Source: Heligmosomoides polygyrus polygyrus
Taxonomy: Eukaryota > Nematoda > Chromadorea > Rhabditida > Heligmosomidae
DNA length: 64,000 nt
Direction: 5' to 3'
NCBI GenBank assembly: GCA_947396885.1
Contig: OX377206.1
Location: forward strand, 90,331,960 to 90,395,959
Below the pieces are notes generated by a model that was not told the DNA's origin, searched no databases, and saw nothing but the letters and a program-made list of their open reading frames with translations. Numbering within the stretch: the first letter of the stretch is position 1; each line of letters begins with the position of its first letter. A program made the translations under genes and the position numbers. Positions 31,151-42,948 of this stretch are shown in pieces.

Positions 31151-31184
31151 GATCTAGATGAAGAGATTAAATCTTTGATCTAGT

Positions 31185-31290
31185 TTTAGGCCTCCGAAGG
31201 CGACGAACGTGTCGAAACGTTGGGCTGCTGAATAAATACTGTTGACAGAGCCACCTCACAGCCTCATTCAGCGTCGAAACATTAATATTA
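31185..31290 (+). mobile_element. Penelope-like terminal-repeat fragment
   Basis: TTTTAGGCCTCCGAAGGCGA, a GAC/GTC hairpin, GAAACGTTGGG and GCTGAATAAA match the pLTR of the Penelope-like element at 10984-11076. No coding part is attached. It lies between two head-to-head SINEs. Confidence 0.65.
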
Positions 31291-31305
31291 ATATCAATAT
31301 TATTG

Positions 31306-31608
31306 AGCGCGTGTAGCGCAGTCGGAGGAGGCGCGACTGCCGCGTGCACCCGATACCAAGTTCCTGGTTCGGATTTCCCGCCCAGGCCAACCAAGCCTTC
31401 CATCCCTCCGGGGTCGGTGAATTGGTACCAGACTTGTCTGGGAAGGATAGAGCGCTGACTTGTTCATCGGCTGGCCACCGCAAGTCATTGTATGGCCAAA
31501 TACGCATTCATGTCGCCTCCACGACATCACGTAGAAGTAGAATGCGCTGGCGCATCTCAGAAGGGATTGAGCAACGCCGTCCTTCATCCTTTTATCCTTT
31601 ATCAATAT
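31306..31608 (+). repeat. tRNA-derived SINE, full length
   Basis: Complete head (TAGCGCAGTCGGAGGAGG) to TCATCCTTTTATCCTTTATC tail. It faces the copy at 30866-31150 head to head. Confidence 0.92.
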
Positions 31609-31619
31609 TATTATAATAG

Positions 31620-32490
31620 TAGTTTACATCCAATTCTGCCGCACGGAGTGCAAAGTGTATAAAAAGTGAACTGTCCACCCTCCCCCCTACCAACTAGGAG
31701 AGATCCAGCCGCTAACACTACCTCCTCTAACGTGTGACTATCAGTGTCATCGGCCGTCGTCCGTCCGTCTGTCTCTGCTGCGATGTGTTACGTCGGCTCC
31801 GAATGTAGCCGCCTAACAAATATGCCAGAAGAACGATGTCTCACGAAGATTTGTGTACTCCAATAGGCACCATCAAGCGGGATTATCTCGTTACAAAGCT
31901 ATCAAAGTAGCCGCCGCCCCGACGATCGCCCTGAAAGCGTATGCTAATTAAGCGGTAGGAGCGAAATATTCGACCGGAAAACAGCTGAGATTGAATATGG
32001 TAATGAGGCCATCGTTCACCGTTTCTAGAGACGGGAGCGTTTAACGCTGGCTCAGCTGCTCACGACGTGCTCCATCAAACTATATTTCTATGTATGTATC
32101 TCCAAATTTGTGTGATATTTCTAGGCCTGGCTACTGTAGTAGCACTACCAGCTGCTGTAGTCATATCTCTGGACTCCTTGACCGAGACAGCTCAGTAAGG
32201 CAAGTAACGAGGTGGCCGTGTGAAAGCAACAGACAGGAGACTCGGCGCCATATAAATCTCAATTCCTCCGCGTCGCCCGGTCGGCGTTTTGAAAGTCGTC
32301 CGCTTCGAATTAGTGGTCCTTAAAACCCTCACTGTGCCGAGTCGTTCAGAAGTGAAGCCAGAGGTGTTACAGCGTCGAGTGGCACAGTGCTTTTGGAGCC
32401 AATGCAAGGCATTCACAGAATTTCTTGTCGTTAACTTCAGAAGCACATGGAATAATAACTTGAGTGAATAGCTGTCGCTTTTGCTCAACA
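31620..32490. promoter_or_regulatory. Single-copy island (candidate regulatory DNA)
   Basis: Non-repetitive, CpG-containing sequence with CGTCGTCCGTCCGTC near 31765 (a similar run lies at 58833) and GCTAATTAAGCGG near 31942, a typical homeodomain core. No exon was supported. Confidence 0.28.
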
Positions 32491-32511
32491 ACTCTTCCGA
32501 TCAAAGATAAA

Positions 32512-32807
32512 AAGGATAAAGGATAAAGGACGGCGTTACTCAATCCCTACTGGGATGCGCCAGCGCATTCTATTTCTAGAGATGTCGTGGAGGCGACATG
32601 AATGCGTATTTGGCCATACAATGACTTGCGGTGGCCAGCCGATGAATAAGGCAGCGCTTCATCCTTCCCAGATAGGTCTGGTACCAATTCACCGACCCCG
32701 GAGGGATGGAGGACTTGGTTGGCCTGGGCGTGAAATCCGAACCAGGAACCTGGTGTCGGGTGCAGGCGACAGTCGGCGCCTCCTCCGACTGCGCTACACG
32801 CGCCCAC
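32512..32807 (-). repeat. tRNA-derived SINE, full length
   Basis: Tail GGATAAAGGATAAAGGACGG at 32512, hairpin ATCCC-TACT-GGGAT intact with a changed loop, head GCTACACGCGCCC at 32795. Confidence 0.92.
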
Positions 32808-32889
32808 GGATCAAAGATATGAATCAGTAAATACAGAGGCAGTTGTCGGTCTATTGGTGTCAGGTCAGGAAGGAGAGGACAAAAACTAA

Positions 32890-32975
32890 TCTCATTGTGC
32901 CGAAGACGGGTTCACACTGCCTCCACGATAACTTGCAGAAGCTGTACGCATGGCGCGTACCACAGAAGGATCAAA
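32890..32975 (+). repeat. SINE 3' fragment
   Basis: CTGCCTCCACGATAACTTGC and TACGCATGGCGCGTACC are diverged SINE 3' block. Confidence 0.5.
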
Positions 32976-33798
32976 CAGCTGTTTCTCCAGTCAACTGATT
33001 TGTTTGCTGTAGAGAGGCTATGGATATAGTTATTATAAAGGAAAACAACCACTTAAAAGCCGATTTTTAGTCGAGAGCATTGGCGAGAATAAGAAAGGTG
33101 TTTGAAGCTCAAGGGCGCTAGAATCGTACATGCATTTTTTATAAATCAAATGATTAACTAACATTTTTGTCACAGTGCCTTTAAAATGTTCTTTTAGGGT
33201 GAATATCTTTATCAATATAAATATAAATCAAATAAATCAATAAAAATCATGGGCTTACGATCTTTTACGATATAGATGATCTTAAAATCTTCAAAATATA
33301 GAAAAGTTTCAAAAGCTTTAACAGAAAAGCCTATCTGAAATAATACACACTTATACCACAAAGATTTGACATATTTTTTTCAAGATCTTTATTCAAAGTT
33401 TTGTAAAAAAAAATTGATGCAGATTTTCAGAAATCTGAAGGTTGATGTACTGGAAAGATAGTGAGGTAGGAGAAAATACTCGTCCCATGATTACTTCAAG
33501 TTAAAAAGTTTTAGTGGAATTGATAAGAATGTAAAAATAGGAATGAAAATAATGAAGATGGGCGAAGGAGTACTAAAAGATCTTATAGTATCTTATAGCA
33601 ACAGCCGAACGGTTACTTCTATTCTGTCACCATCACAAGAAGAAAGACGAATAAATAAAATGTCACCATCAGAAGAAGAAAGACGACGGTCTTATAAATA
33701 TAATGTTCTTTCTATTTTTTCCCGAAATACTAAGAATCCACATATGCGAGTTTCCAGAGCGGCCATAGAATGATAACATTTTTTAAGGTGTGGACAAA
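32976..33798. other. Unassigned AT-rich DNA
   Basis: A short direct repeat (TCACCATCA.AAGAAGAAAGACGA, two units) lies at 33628-33688. Nothing else was recognised. Confidence 0.4.
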
Positions 33799-34097
33799 TT
33801 GACGGACAGACGAAGGAGTTGCAGGCTGTCGCGTGCACCCAACACCAGGTTCCTGGTTCGGATTTTCCGCGAAGTATTCCAAGGACAACGAAGCATTCCA
33901 CCCCTTCGGGGTCGATGAATCGGTACCAGACTTGTCTGGAAAGGATAACGCGCTGCCTTGTTCATCGGCTGGCTATCGCGTCAATGTATGGTCAAACACG
34001 CATTCAAATGGCCACCACGACATCTCGTAGAAGTAGAATGCGTGGCGCATCACAAAAGGGATTGAGTAATGCCATCCTCTATCCTATTCTATCCTAT
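33799..34097 (+). repeat. tRNA-derived SINE with lost A-box region
   Basis: From GTCGCGTGCACCCAACACCA onward the body is clear, with the hairpin region and a TATCCTATTCTATCC tail. The first 30 bp of the head do not match. Confidence 0.85.
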
Positions 34098-34973
34098 CAT
34101 ATATCAGCAACATAAATAAACAAAAAGGCTGATAAATAAATGAATAAATAAGTTTAAAGAGAAAAGACATTTGTTTTGAACACGATATCTCGTTCTTAAA
34201 TCATTTTTCAGAAAAAGATTTTTATAAACTAATCCACTGCATAGTTCTTAAATTCTATATGTAGAGGATTATAAAAGGTTAGGTATTATAAAAGGCAGCA
34301 AACAAAAAAAATGCTCAAAAGCGTTAAATGTCACGAATGGGTGGATCATCAAAAAATTAGGAGCCTTTCTGCTTAACTAGGCACCAAGGTGTCGTTAAGT
34401 ATGAAGGGGACATTCTGAACATATATCTAGAATGGCAGGATGCTCTAGAAATTAGATGCCGTTACGAGTCCACGTTCATGTTTGCAAAATAATCTAGACG
34501 TTATTATTGTTTTCTGTTTTTATACCCTTTCATACCACATTATTAACTCATTTTTTCATTTTTAAAGAGTTTTATGTCAGGTATTTATTGAAAAAGCAAA
34601 GGATGCAAGATTGTTCCTTTTCGCTCTAAAAGGGATTTTGAAGTATTGGTTGGCTGCTCTGGCTGACATACTAAAAAGCCCACAAACTGATCACAAGGAG
34701 CACTCTTATTTGTTCCGAGAATTTAGAAATTTCCAAGATTTTGAAGTGCTGATTTCAGCCGGAATCCAAGGTATGACATCTCGTCGCCCTGACGTGAGGA
34801 AAATCTCCATTCTGTCGATAGCTTTGCCTAGTGCGGTAAATCTTTTCGTTTCAGGAATACGAGCTCTTAGGTAAAGCTATAATGCCACAGGTTCAATGTT
34901 TAGGTGAACACAAAGGAGGGGTTTCTATTTCTTGGAACCCTAGTCTCATTTTTCTGCTCCTAATTGTCTGTAG
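34098..34973. other. Unassigned DNA
   Basis: An 87-codon frame at 34611-34874 shows no known domain. No repeat was recognised. Confidence 0.35.
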
Positions 34974-35263
34974 GGCGCGTGGAGCGCAGTCGGAGGAGGC
35001 GCCGGCTGCCGCCCGCACCCGATACCAAGATCCTGGTTCGGATTTCCCGCCCAGGCCAACCAAGCCTTCCATCCCTCTGGGGTCGGTGAATTGGTACCAG
35101 ACTTGTCTGGGAAGGACAAAGCGCTGACTTGTTCATCGGCTGGCCGCCGCAAGTCATTGTATGGCCAAATACGCATTCAACTCGCCTTCACGACATCCCG
35201 TAGAAGTAGAATGCGTGGCGCATCCCAAAGGGGATTGAACAACGCCGTCCTTTATCCTTTAAT
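34974..35263 (+). repeat. tRNA-derived SINE, full length
   Basis: Complete copy, with G instead of T in the A box (GAGCGCAGTCGG) and a CCTTTATCCTTTAATTGG tail. Confidence 0.92.
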
Positions 35264-35329
35264 TGGTTATGCTTTTCGTCTGATCGCACTCTTTGTCGAG
35301 TGTAGGAAATGAATAAATAAACAGGAATC

Positions 35330-35760
35330 CTCGCCTTGTGGAACCACTAACTTCTGAGCAGCACAGAAGAAGACGTCCCTGATGACGACTTCAGAACGCG
35401 GGGTCCAGCAGGCTAATTACTCTCATCTCAGAGGTAGCGCTTGTCACCAGCAGCTATCTTCGCACACTGTTCGAGCTATTCGGCGTGAGATGATTAACTC
35501 CGCTGGGCTGAATGATGATCTCTCGAGAACGGCGAGCGACAAAGGTGTTGCCAGTTGTCAATCAGAGCCAACACTGTAAGGTCCGTCGCGGTTCGCGACA
35601 AAGAGGCCGCAGTGCGCAGTGGTTGGTGCTCATCGCTCAGCAGCAGCTCACTACTGCCTCGGCTAAAAACGCTCGTCCTCGTTCCTCGAGCACCTCATTC
35701 CGCGCTCGGAGTCATCCTTGACCAGAACTGCTCTCAGATTCTTTTTGAATTCGTAGCTTT
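35330..35760. promoter_or_regulatory. Single-copy island (candidate regulatory DNA)
   Basis: CpG-rich non-repeat sequence between two SINE clusters. No exon signal. Confidence 0.22.
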
Positions 35761-35910
35761 TCTCGTGTAAAGCCTTGAAGTTCGTCCTATATTGGAAAGC
35801 TTGAAAACTCCTACGCTCTTGTTAGCACTGGAACTAATCGGCTCTCAAAAATCTCAGCTAAAGTAGAAGTTTACTTTTATTATTATTACTAATATTAAAA
35901 GATAGAATAA

Positions 35911-36179
35911 AAAAAGGACGGCGTTACTCAGTCCCTTTAGGGATGCGCCACGCATTCTGCTCCTGTCGTGTAGGCCATTTGAGTGCGTATTTGGCCATAC
36001 AATGACTTGCTCTGACCAGCCGGCAAACAAGTCAGCGCTTTATCCTTGCCAGACAAGTCTGGTACCAATTCACATACTCTGAAGATTGGCTTAGGCGGGA
36101 AAGAACCAGGAACGAACGAGGAACCTAGTATCGAGTGCACCCGAGAGCCAGAACCTCTTCCGACTGCGCTACATGCGCC

Positions 36180-36180
<1 letters not shown>
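35911..36180 (-). repeat. tRNA-derived SINE, body shortened
   Basis: Minus copy with intact TCCC-TTTA-GGGA hairpin. The body lacks part of the ...GGCCAACCAAGCCTTCC... segment. An (ATT)n run abuts its head. Confidence 0.88.

Positions 36181-36231
<51 letters not shown>
36181..36231 (+). repeat. (ATT)n microsatellite
   Basis: About 17 perfect ATT units at the 5' head of the SINE on its left. Confidence 0.95.
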
Positions 36232-36373
36232 GAATGGTGTGCCGAATAAATGTAAAAAATAAATGAATAATGTAGTGATAATGTAAATAAATAATGTAAA
36301 TAATAATAGAAAACAATAAATAATGTAAATAAATAAATGAATAAATAATTGCGCCGACTATATCGAATTATTA

Positions 36374-36662
36374 GGGCGCATGTAGCGCAGTCGGAAGAGG
36401 CGCGACTGTCGCATGCACCCGATACCAGGTTCCTGGTTCGGATTTCCCGCCCAGGCCAACCAAGCCTTCCATCCCTCCGGGGTCGGTGAATTGGTACCAG
36501 ACTTGTCTGAAAGGATAAAGCGCTGACTTGTTCATCGGCTGGCCACCCCAAGTCATTGTATGGCCAAGTACGCATTCATGTCGCCTCCACGACATCCCGT
36601 AGAAGTAGAATGTGTGGCGCGTCCCAAAAGGGATTCAGTAACGCCGTCCTCTATCCTTTATT
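36374..36662 (+). repeat. tRNA-derived SINE, full length
   Basis: Complete copy; its CTCTATCCTTTA tail leads into (ATT)n. It faces the copy at 35911-36180 head to head. Confidence 0.92.
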
Positions 36663-36677
36663 ATTATCATATTATCA

Positions 36678-36678
<1 letters not shown>

Positions 36679-36727
<49 letters not shown>
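36679..36727 (+). repeat. (ATT)n microsatellite
   Basis: About 15 units growing out of the SINE tail. Confidence 0.95.
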
Positions 36728-36728
<1 letters not shown>

Positions 36729-36739
36729 AGTTAAACTTG

Positions 36740-37218
36740 ATGAAACTGCTATTCATGGAATTGAAGAATTATAACTCCTAGTTTCACTGTTTCAGATCTT
36801 GAAGACAGATATCAAATACTAGTCTTAGGCTTAAAAAACGTTGTAAATTGCTTCTGACCATGTTTCTTCAAAGGATGTTTTATGCGAAGTTCATAGAAGA
36901 CGCTTCGATTGAAGGATCTGACCTATTAGAACAACTTTCATAACCACAAAATAACACCAAACTTAGATTGTTCGAAGCTGTTATTAGCCATTTTTTCCTA
37001 TGGTTACACCCAGAAGGCCTTCTTTTTGTCACCTAAAGCTAACATGTTTCCATAGCCTTGTTTAAAATTGCTTTTAGTTTTTAATTGGCTTGTTTTTGTT
37101 TTGGATTTGTGTCCTGTATGTCTTGTGTCACGACAATTGACAAAACTTTGTTTACAAACTAATATTTTCCAGGCACTCTATTAGGTGCACATACACGTCC
37201 TATATAAATAAAGAAAAA

Positions 37219-37257
<39 letters not shown>

Positions 37258-37609
37258 ATTCTTTTTCTAGAGTTTATTCTGGCTGCTCCAATGTTGGGTT
37301 ACGTTGGGGTGTAGGCTAGCCTTTACGTTTCATTCCAGTAGTGCTCCGACCCAGATTCCTTAACCAATTTTTGAGCAGAATTCTGCATCTTTTTACAAAG
37401 GACATGGAAACCTTTACAGTGCCCAAGTAAGCCACAAAAACAGCTGCAGAACCACTACAGGCAAACAACTACGTAATTTTCACGACGGAAAAATTAGAGC
37501 CGCTCATAAGGAGAGAATCACTGCATGGATTGCGAAGTTAAGTTTTCTGCCTCATTCAAGCTTGAAACACTTCTTCACTAGGTCGCAACAATTTAAATAT
37601 TAGAAGCAG
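36740..37609. other. Unassigned DNA with an (AAAT)n run
   Basis: (AAAT)n occupies 37211-37259. No gene was recognised. Confidence 0.4.
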
Positions 37610-37901
37610 GATAAGGAAAAAGGATGGTGTTATTCAATCCCTTTGGGATACGCCACGCATTCTACTTCTACGGGATGTCGTGGAGGCGAGTTGAATGCGT
37701 ATTTGGCCATAAAATGGCTTGCGGTGGCCAGACGATGAACAAGTCAGCGCTTTATCCTTCTCAGACAGGTCTAATACCAATTCACCGACCCCTGAGGGAT
37801 GTAAGGCTTGGTTGGCCTGGGCGAGAAACCGAACCAGGAACCTGGTATCGGGTGCATGCAACAGCCGGCGCCTCCTCCGACTGCGCTCTACGCGCCCATT
37901 A
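37610..37901 (-). repeat. tRNA-derived SINE, full length
   Basis: Terminal hairpin ATCCC-TTT-GGGAT intact; head GCTCTACGCGCCC at 37886. Confidence 0.92.
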
Positions 37902-37904
37902 GGA

Positions 37905-38740
37905 GTAGATAAGACTGAAAATATACAGTTTTTGTGAGAATCATGAATTCCCTTTGGACCTGACGTGGAATTTTGAACTGCTGCTGCCAGAGGGGTCTTG
38001 ATCATTGGGCATCAGTTCATACAGAGCCAAACCTACGTCAGAAGCTGAAGATTGATGAATAAAACAAGGACGCTCCTTTTTCAGCGAATCGGAATGATTA
38101 GACAGTATTTGCCGTTAATACTTCTACTAGAGCCTGCTGAAACAGAAAGGAATAAGTGTCTAGTTCTTAGATGTTTATTTTCTTTCTTAAAACATGCGTT
38201 TCAAACATTTTGTAACCAAAATGAAATCTGAAATTTTAAACTGCTCCGAGTCAGAACCTTTTGCCAACCATGTTTTCCATGTGAAGAGTAGAATTTCCAT
38301 AGAAACCACCTCACAAGAAGACGCCATGTCATCCTAGGAAGTGTTCGAGGTAAGCCAGCCAGCCAGAATCCGGGCCTATTTCTTTGGCCACTTTGAAAGG
38401 CGATGTGGGTGTAATGAATGAGACTCATCAAAAGTGAAATAGCCTTAATCAGAGAAGCATCCGTCGGCGTAAACTAGAATAATTACTTTGGTAATTATAC
38501 CATCAAAGCGTCACACACACACAGAGAGTCACTCAACAATTGAGCGAGATAGGCCTACGGTAGCAAGAAAACAGCTATGCGCTTCTATTGAAATTGCGCT
38601 GGAATTGTATAGAGCTGGCCTGGCCGACGTGAGGATTCGTTGGCAACTCTTCAATCATTTATTCAGCAACGAAGTGCAGTATGTAAGGTTCACCAACGTA
38701 ATGCAGCTGCAGCTGAATTTTCTCAAATTAAAAGGATAAA
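37905..38740. other. Unassigned DNA
   Basis: No supported feature. Confidence 0.4.
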
Positions 38741-38741
38741 T

Positions 38742-39026
38742 TAAAAAGGACGACGTTACTCAATCCCTTTTGGGATGCGCCACACATTCTACTTGTATGG
38801 GATGTCGTGGAGACGATTTGAATGCCTAATTGGCCATACAATGACTTGCGGTGACCAGCCGATGAACAAGTCAGCGCTCTATCCTTCCCAGACAAGTCTG
38901 ATACCAAATCGCCGACCCCGGAGGGATGGAAGGCTTGGTTGGCCTGGGCGGGAAATCCGAACCAGGAACCTGGTATCGGGTGCACGCGAAAGCCGGTTCC
39001 TCCTCCGACTGCGCTACACACGCCCT
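38742..39026 (-). repeat. tRNA-derived SINE, full length
   Basis: GGATAAATTAAAAAGGACG tail side, hairpin ATCCC-TTTT-GGGAT intact, head CTACACACGCCC. Confidence 0.92.
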
Positions 39027-39029
39027 TAC

Positions 39030-39737
39030 ACGAATTACGAATTCTAATTCCCGACGCGTAGGATTTTACCAGAGTTGAAATTAGCAATCTTGCACATTCA
39101 AAAACCTTATAGCATGTTCCTCTTCACGAATGAGCCGTCGGGAAGGTGCTACTACAAAAAACGTCCGTCTGGAGATAGGTGGCGAAACGAAGCACTTTGG
39201 AGATTGTAAAATTTACATTTTTATGTTTTTCGTTTTCACTTTTCTTTTCTTTATTACGCAGTCCTTCCTGAAAGAACACATGAAATCTCAGGTCTTTCAT
39301 CATACTTCTTTACGCTTCTTTGTTTACTCGTGGATCAATTTGCATAGTTAATTCAGTCAAAAATCTGTCAGTGCAGAAAAATTTTGGCCCGAAATAACCT
39401 TAAGTGTATGTCACTCGTTGTAGAAATTAATCAGCCGATTAAACGTAACGGCTAAACGGCTTACCGTACACCCATGGAACCATGCAGAATTAATTCTTAA
39501 TATGTACTTACTATTTAATCGTAACTATGGGACGTAATTCTATCATACCATCTTGCTTTCTAGGCCTGGTCTGCTAATATTGATTAGCGTTTTCTTTGTG
39601 TTGCACTGTGAAATTCCGAACAGCCTGTCCTCGACGCCTTACTTCATGAGAAATAATCATTTTTTACGAAGGGCACTACTTTGTAGTATCCTTCTCGGTG
39701 TCTTCAAAGACAATTTTTGCCAATATTTTCAAATTGA
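39030..39737. other. Unassigned AT-rich DNA
   Basis: No supported feature. Confidence 0.4.
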
Positions 39738-39779
39738 ATGATATTTTTTCATGTTAAGTCAGTGTTAGGGATAGCGGCT

Positions 39780-40260
39780 GTCATGTGCTTTCCCAATCGT
39801 GGATCTTGGCTAGGCCAGCCAAACCTCTTTCTCTGCTGGGTCGAAGCATTGGTTTTTCCAGAAGTCTTCCCTGTATTGGAGGGCGGCGGCGGAGTGGCGT
39901 TCTTCCCCCACCCTATAAACAAGAGACGTTGCAAATGTCTGCGTCTCCACTATCTCGTAAGGCAGCCACTGCACTCTCGAGCAAGCCCAGGGGGTTGGGA
40001 GTGGGCGGGCCAGGGGGACGAGGGGGTAGAACGCTCGTCCCCCGAGGGCGGCGTCCCGAGAGTCTTCGAAGTCCATGTCTCTTCCTCTGAAGCGAGCGGA
40101 CCAACTCTCATGACAATAACGATGAAGGTAATCGTCTTCGGACTGGTGTCCTCCTCGCTGTCGATGCTTCGAAGCGGTTGTCGTTGCTCCAGTGCCTCGA
40201 CGCCATTCATGGATGGAGAAAGATGGCTCGAAGGTGCTCTCAGAGCCTTGACATCGTGAT
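39780..40260. other. GC-rich island with TATA-like box and strong hairpin
   Basis: CCACCCTATAAACAAG near 39908 looks like a core promoter TATA box. A 10-bp perfect stem (GGGGGACGAG/CTCGTCCCCC) lies at 40013-40043. Several overlapping frames of 60-170 codons exist on both strands, which is typical of GC-rich DNA, and none has a recognised domain. It could be an unrecognised exon, a promoter or an RNA. Confidence 0.3.
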
Positions 40261-40459
40261 TGAAGTTAAGGAAGGCAACGTGGCTACATATCCCCCTCGA
40301 GGAGAGGTTTCAAGAGCGATCTACAACTACCACATAGAAGATCATGAGCACTGATCAATAATGGAAAGTTGAGGATTTCTTTTTGAAAAAATCGTATCAA
40401 GACCACCCTAATATTTCGGTTCGTTTCACGTCCTTTTCATTTTTTTCGAGAATCGGTAG

Positions 40460-40612
40460 ATGAATTGTGTACGAAGGATAAAACATCGACTCCCGCACCA
40501 TCGACTAGTTAGCAATCCGAAAATTATTGTGTGGGCTAAATACACCAACTTGCTTCCACTATACCTCGCCGAAGTAAGAGGCGCGGCGCATTCTGAACAG
40601 GAGTAGTCGAGA
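40460..40612 (+). repeat. SINE remnant, strongly diverged
   Basis: GAAGGATAAAACATCGACTC, TTATTGTGTGGGCTAAATAC and AAGTAAGAGGCGCGGCGCAT keep the order of the SINE 3' half. Confidence 0.6.
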
Positions 40613-40728
40613 ATAGAAAGTTCTGGAATTCTCACAAATTCAGATCGGAGACTTTCTGACCGAAATAGAATATTAGATTGCCTTGAGCGACAGCTGAGCA
40701 ACACTCTTCTTTGTAGAAAAATCGGATT

Positions 40729-40935
40729 AGTCCTAGTGGGAGGGGAAGGGTGCAAGCACTCTACTGCGGCTCATTGACAACTGTGGCGAAACTGAAAATA
40801 AGCCAGCTTACAAAGATTGCACCGCAGACTGGCCTAGGAGGGAACCTTCCTCTGCACATTCTTAGCCGGTAGAAGCCATACTGCTTACATTTGTTTCGCT
40901 TCTCTAGCGATGCCCCCTCCGACTAGGATAGATCT
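40729..40935. mobile_element. MITE with ATCCTAGTCGGAGGGG-type ends
   Basis: Left TCCTAGTGGGAGGGG, right AGCGATGCCCCCTCCGACTA then GGATAGATC. The best-kept copy of the family. Confidence 0.8.
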
Positions 40936-41079
40936 GAAATATCTCTCGACTTTCCAGACAGCGGCCAGCCATTCGTCGGTACAAGGGAGCTTGTTGCCAC
41001 CCGTCTGCACCATCAACCAAATGAGTTTGACTTCTACTTAGAAATGCCGGCGAAGGAGGTCCTGTAGAATTGCTGACCA

Positions 41080-42400
41080 TGTGAACCTTCGTCTTTTTTC
41101 TCACTTCAGCTGCCTTGTTCATGAGAGATCCTACAGTAGATGGAATTATGTAAGCTCCAAGTGGGTCAGCCAGCCTGGTGAACCTCTGTGCCGCTTCGAA
41201 ACGTCTCCATTTGCCGCCGCCGATTCAGAATGTCGGACGCGTGGCACTGGCTGGCTGTTGTTTCAGCGCTTCGTGGACTATCATCGCTATATTGTCGCGT
41301 ATTACGGTATGTGTGCAATATGCGCGAGCAGCAATTATGAGCGGCTTGATTGAGCAATGGCTGCGGTAGGGGAGAGGGAGGTGGTGGAAGGGGGGGGGGG
41401 GTGGGTGGCCGGGTGCTGGTGTGGCGCTGCTGGTGGTAGAGGAGAGGCGGGCGGGCGGACCGAGACCGCCGCACTTCTCTATCACCGCTCTTCGCCACCA
41501 CCACTAGAAAGAGAGGAGATACCGGCATCTTCCCCTCCAGTCATCCCCCTCCTCCTCCTCCTCCTCCTTCATCTGCCTTCTGAAGCGATGACGATGACGT
41601 TGACGTTGACGTGGTGGAAGTTGAAGTCAGCGAAATCGACGGCATTCATTTGGCTGGAGGAGTAGGAGGAGGACGACTAGGACTGCCTGCCGATAAGCTG
41701 TTTCTAAGTGGCCGGAGAGGAGCTCGCGGGCCATCTCCGAGTAATTTGAACAGCACTCATTACTCTTGATGTAATAGTCACCAGTCAATGGGCGTGACGC
41801 GCCTTTAATTATCAGTAATTGCTCTGAAAATATTATTACTTGCACCGTATGTTGCGTCGTTGACGACGTCGTCGTCATCGCCCTCATCGTCGTCCTTGTC
41901 GTCCTCGTCTTCACCCAGCGTCTTCTGACTCTTCCGAGCTGCAGCTGATTTCACGACGATGCGATGATATTCGTCCAGCCCAGCTATATTCATCGCGAGA
42001 GCATCGCGCTATGTTTTCCCTTTACACTCGTTGATTGCGCGTTATCGCTCTGAATTGAGCACAACTTCGTCGTCGTCGTCGTCGTCGTCACTCGGCTGGT
42101 ATTCCTTCGCATATACGAGTCAATTGAAACGATGCTCTTCGCTGATATTTATATCGTCATCGGCATCGTCGTCACGATCGTCGGCACGAGCTCGCGATCC
42201 GATTCAGTGCTTCTCTCTGAGCGAAGCCGAGCGGTGTGATTGACCTTCGTCACATGGTGCCGACATCCTACCCACTTGTTCCTCACTTTGCTTTCTTCAC
42301 TTGCTTGACGCCTCGTCGTGCATGCATGGTGCCCTCTGCTCTTCCGAATATTCTACGTGCAGATAGTATGCTTCTGCTTCTGGTCCCTCTATTCTGAACT
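41080..42400. promoter_or_regulatory. Long GC/CpG-rich island (candidate regulatory DNA)
   Basis: The largest single-copy GC-rich block in the window, with trinucleotide runs: G tract 41392-41401, CCTCCT near 41550, GACGTT repeats near 41590 and TCGTCG at 42069-42090. The many open frames of 60-120 codons on both strands reflect composition. It lies 4.5-5.9 kb upstream of vab-15 exon 1. Confidence 0.3.
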
Positions 42401-42657
42401 AATGTTCACCTGCCTCCGATCTTTTGTTCCTATTTTAAGCGTGAACGAAGCTAAAAAAAGATTCGATACTTCGGAACGGTATACATAGATTGATGTGATG
42501 GAGCAGAAACCATCGTTTCTACCAGTCTTTTCGACAAAACGAACCCTTTTCAAAGGCTTGAAACCTTCACTAAACTTACGCCGCCAATCGCTCCGAGTTC
42601 AGTGGATAGGGGGGGGGGGAGGTTCACCTAGAGTAAGGATATTTGAGAATTCTCGGG

Positions 42658-42850
42658 CCTATCCTAATCGGAGGGGGAGCATATGGTGATTTGTGTCTCT
42701 ATTCCCTCCCTTGAACTTCTACAAGAGGCTCAGCTGCTGTCCCATGATGCGAGGATTTACATTTGAATTTTGTGGAAATGGTTGTGTGGCATGGGATGAC
42801 TGGCGCAATTAGCAGTTTACGGTCGCCCCCTTCCGACTAGGATAGTTCTC
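42658..42850. mobile_element. MITE, same family
   Basis: Left TATCCTAATCGGAGGGGGAG, right GGTCGCCCCCTTCCGACTAG then GATAG. Confidence 0.72.
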
Positions 42851-42948
42851 AGTTCTGTTTAATCTGTGTCCGTTCTAATAACTTTTCCAGCTTCCAGAAG
42901 TGTCGCACATAAAAGGGACAATTCTGGCTTTTCAAAGCTTTTCAGATC

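Noticed and set aside
41166..41665. Proline-rich and acidic frames near the G tract
   Set aside because: Produced by trinucleotide runs; both strands are open at once and no splice structure was found.
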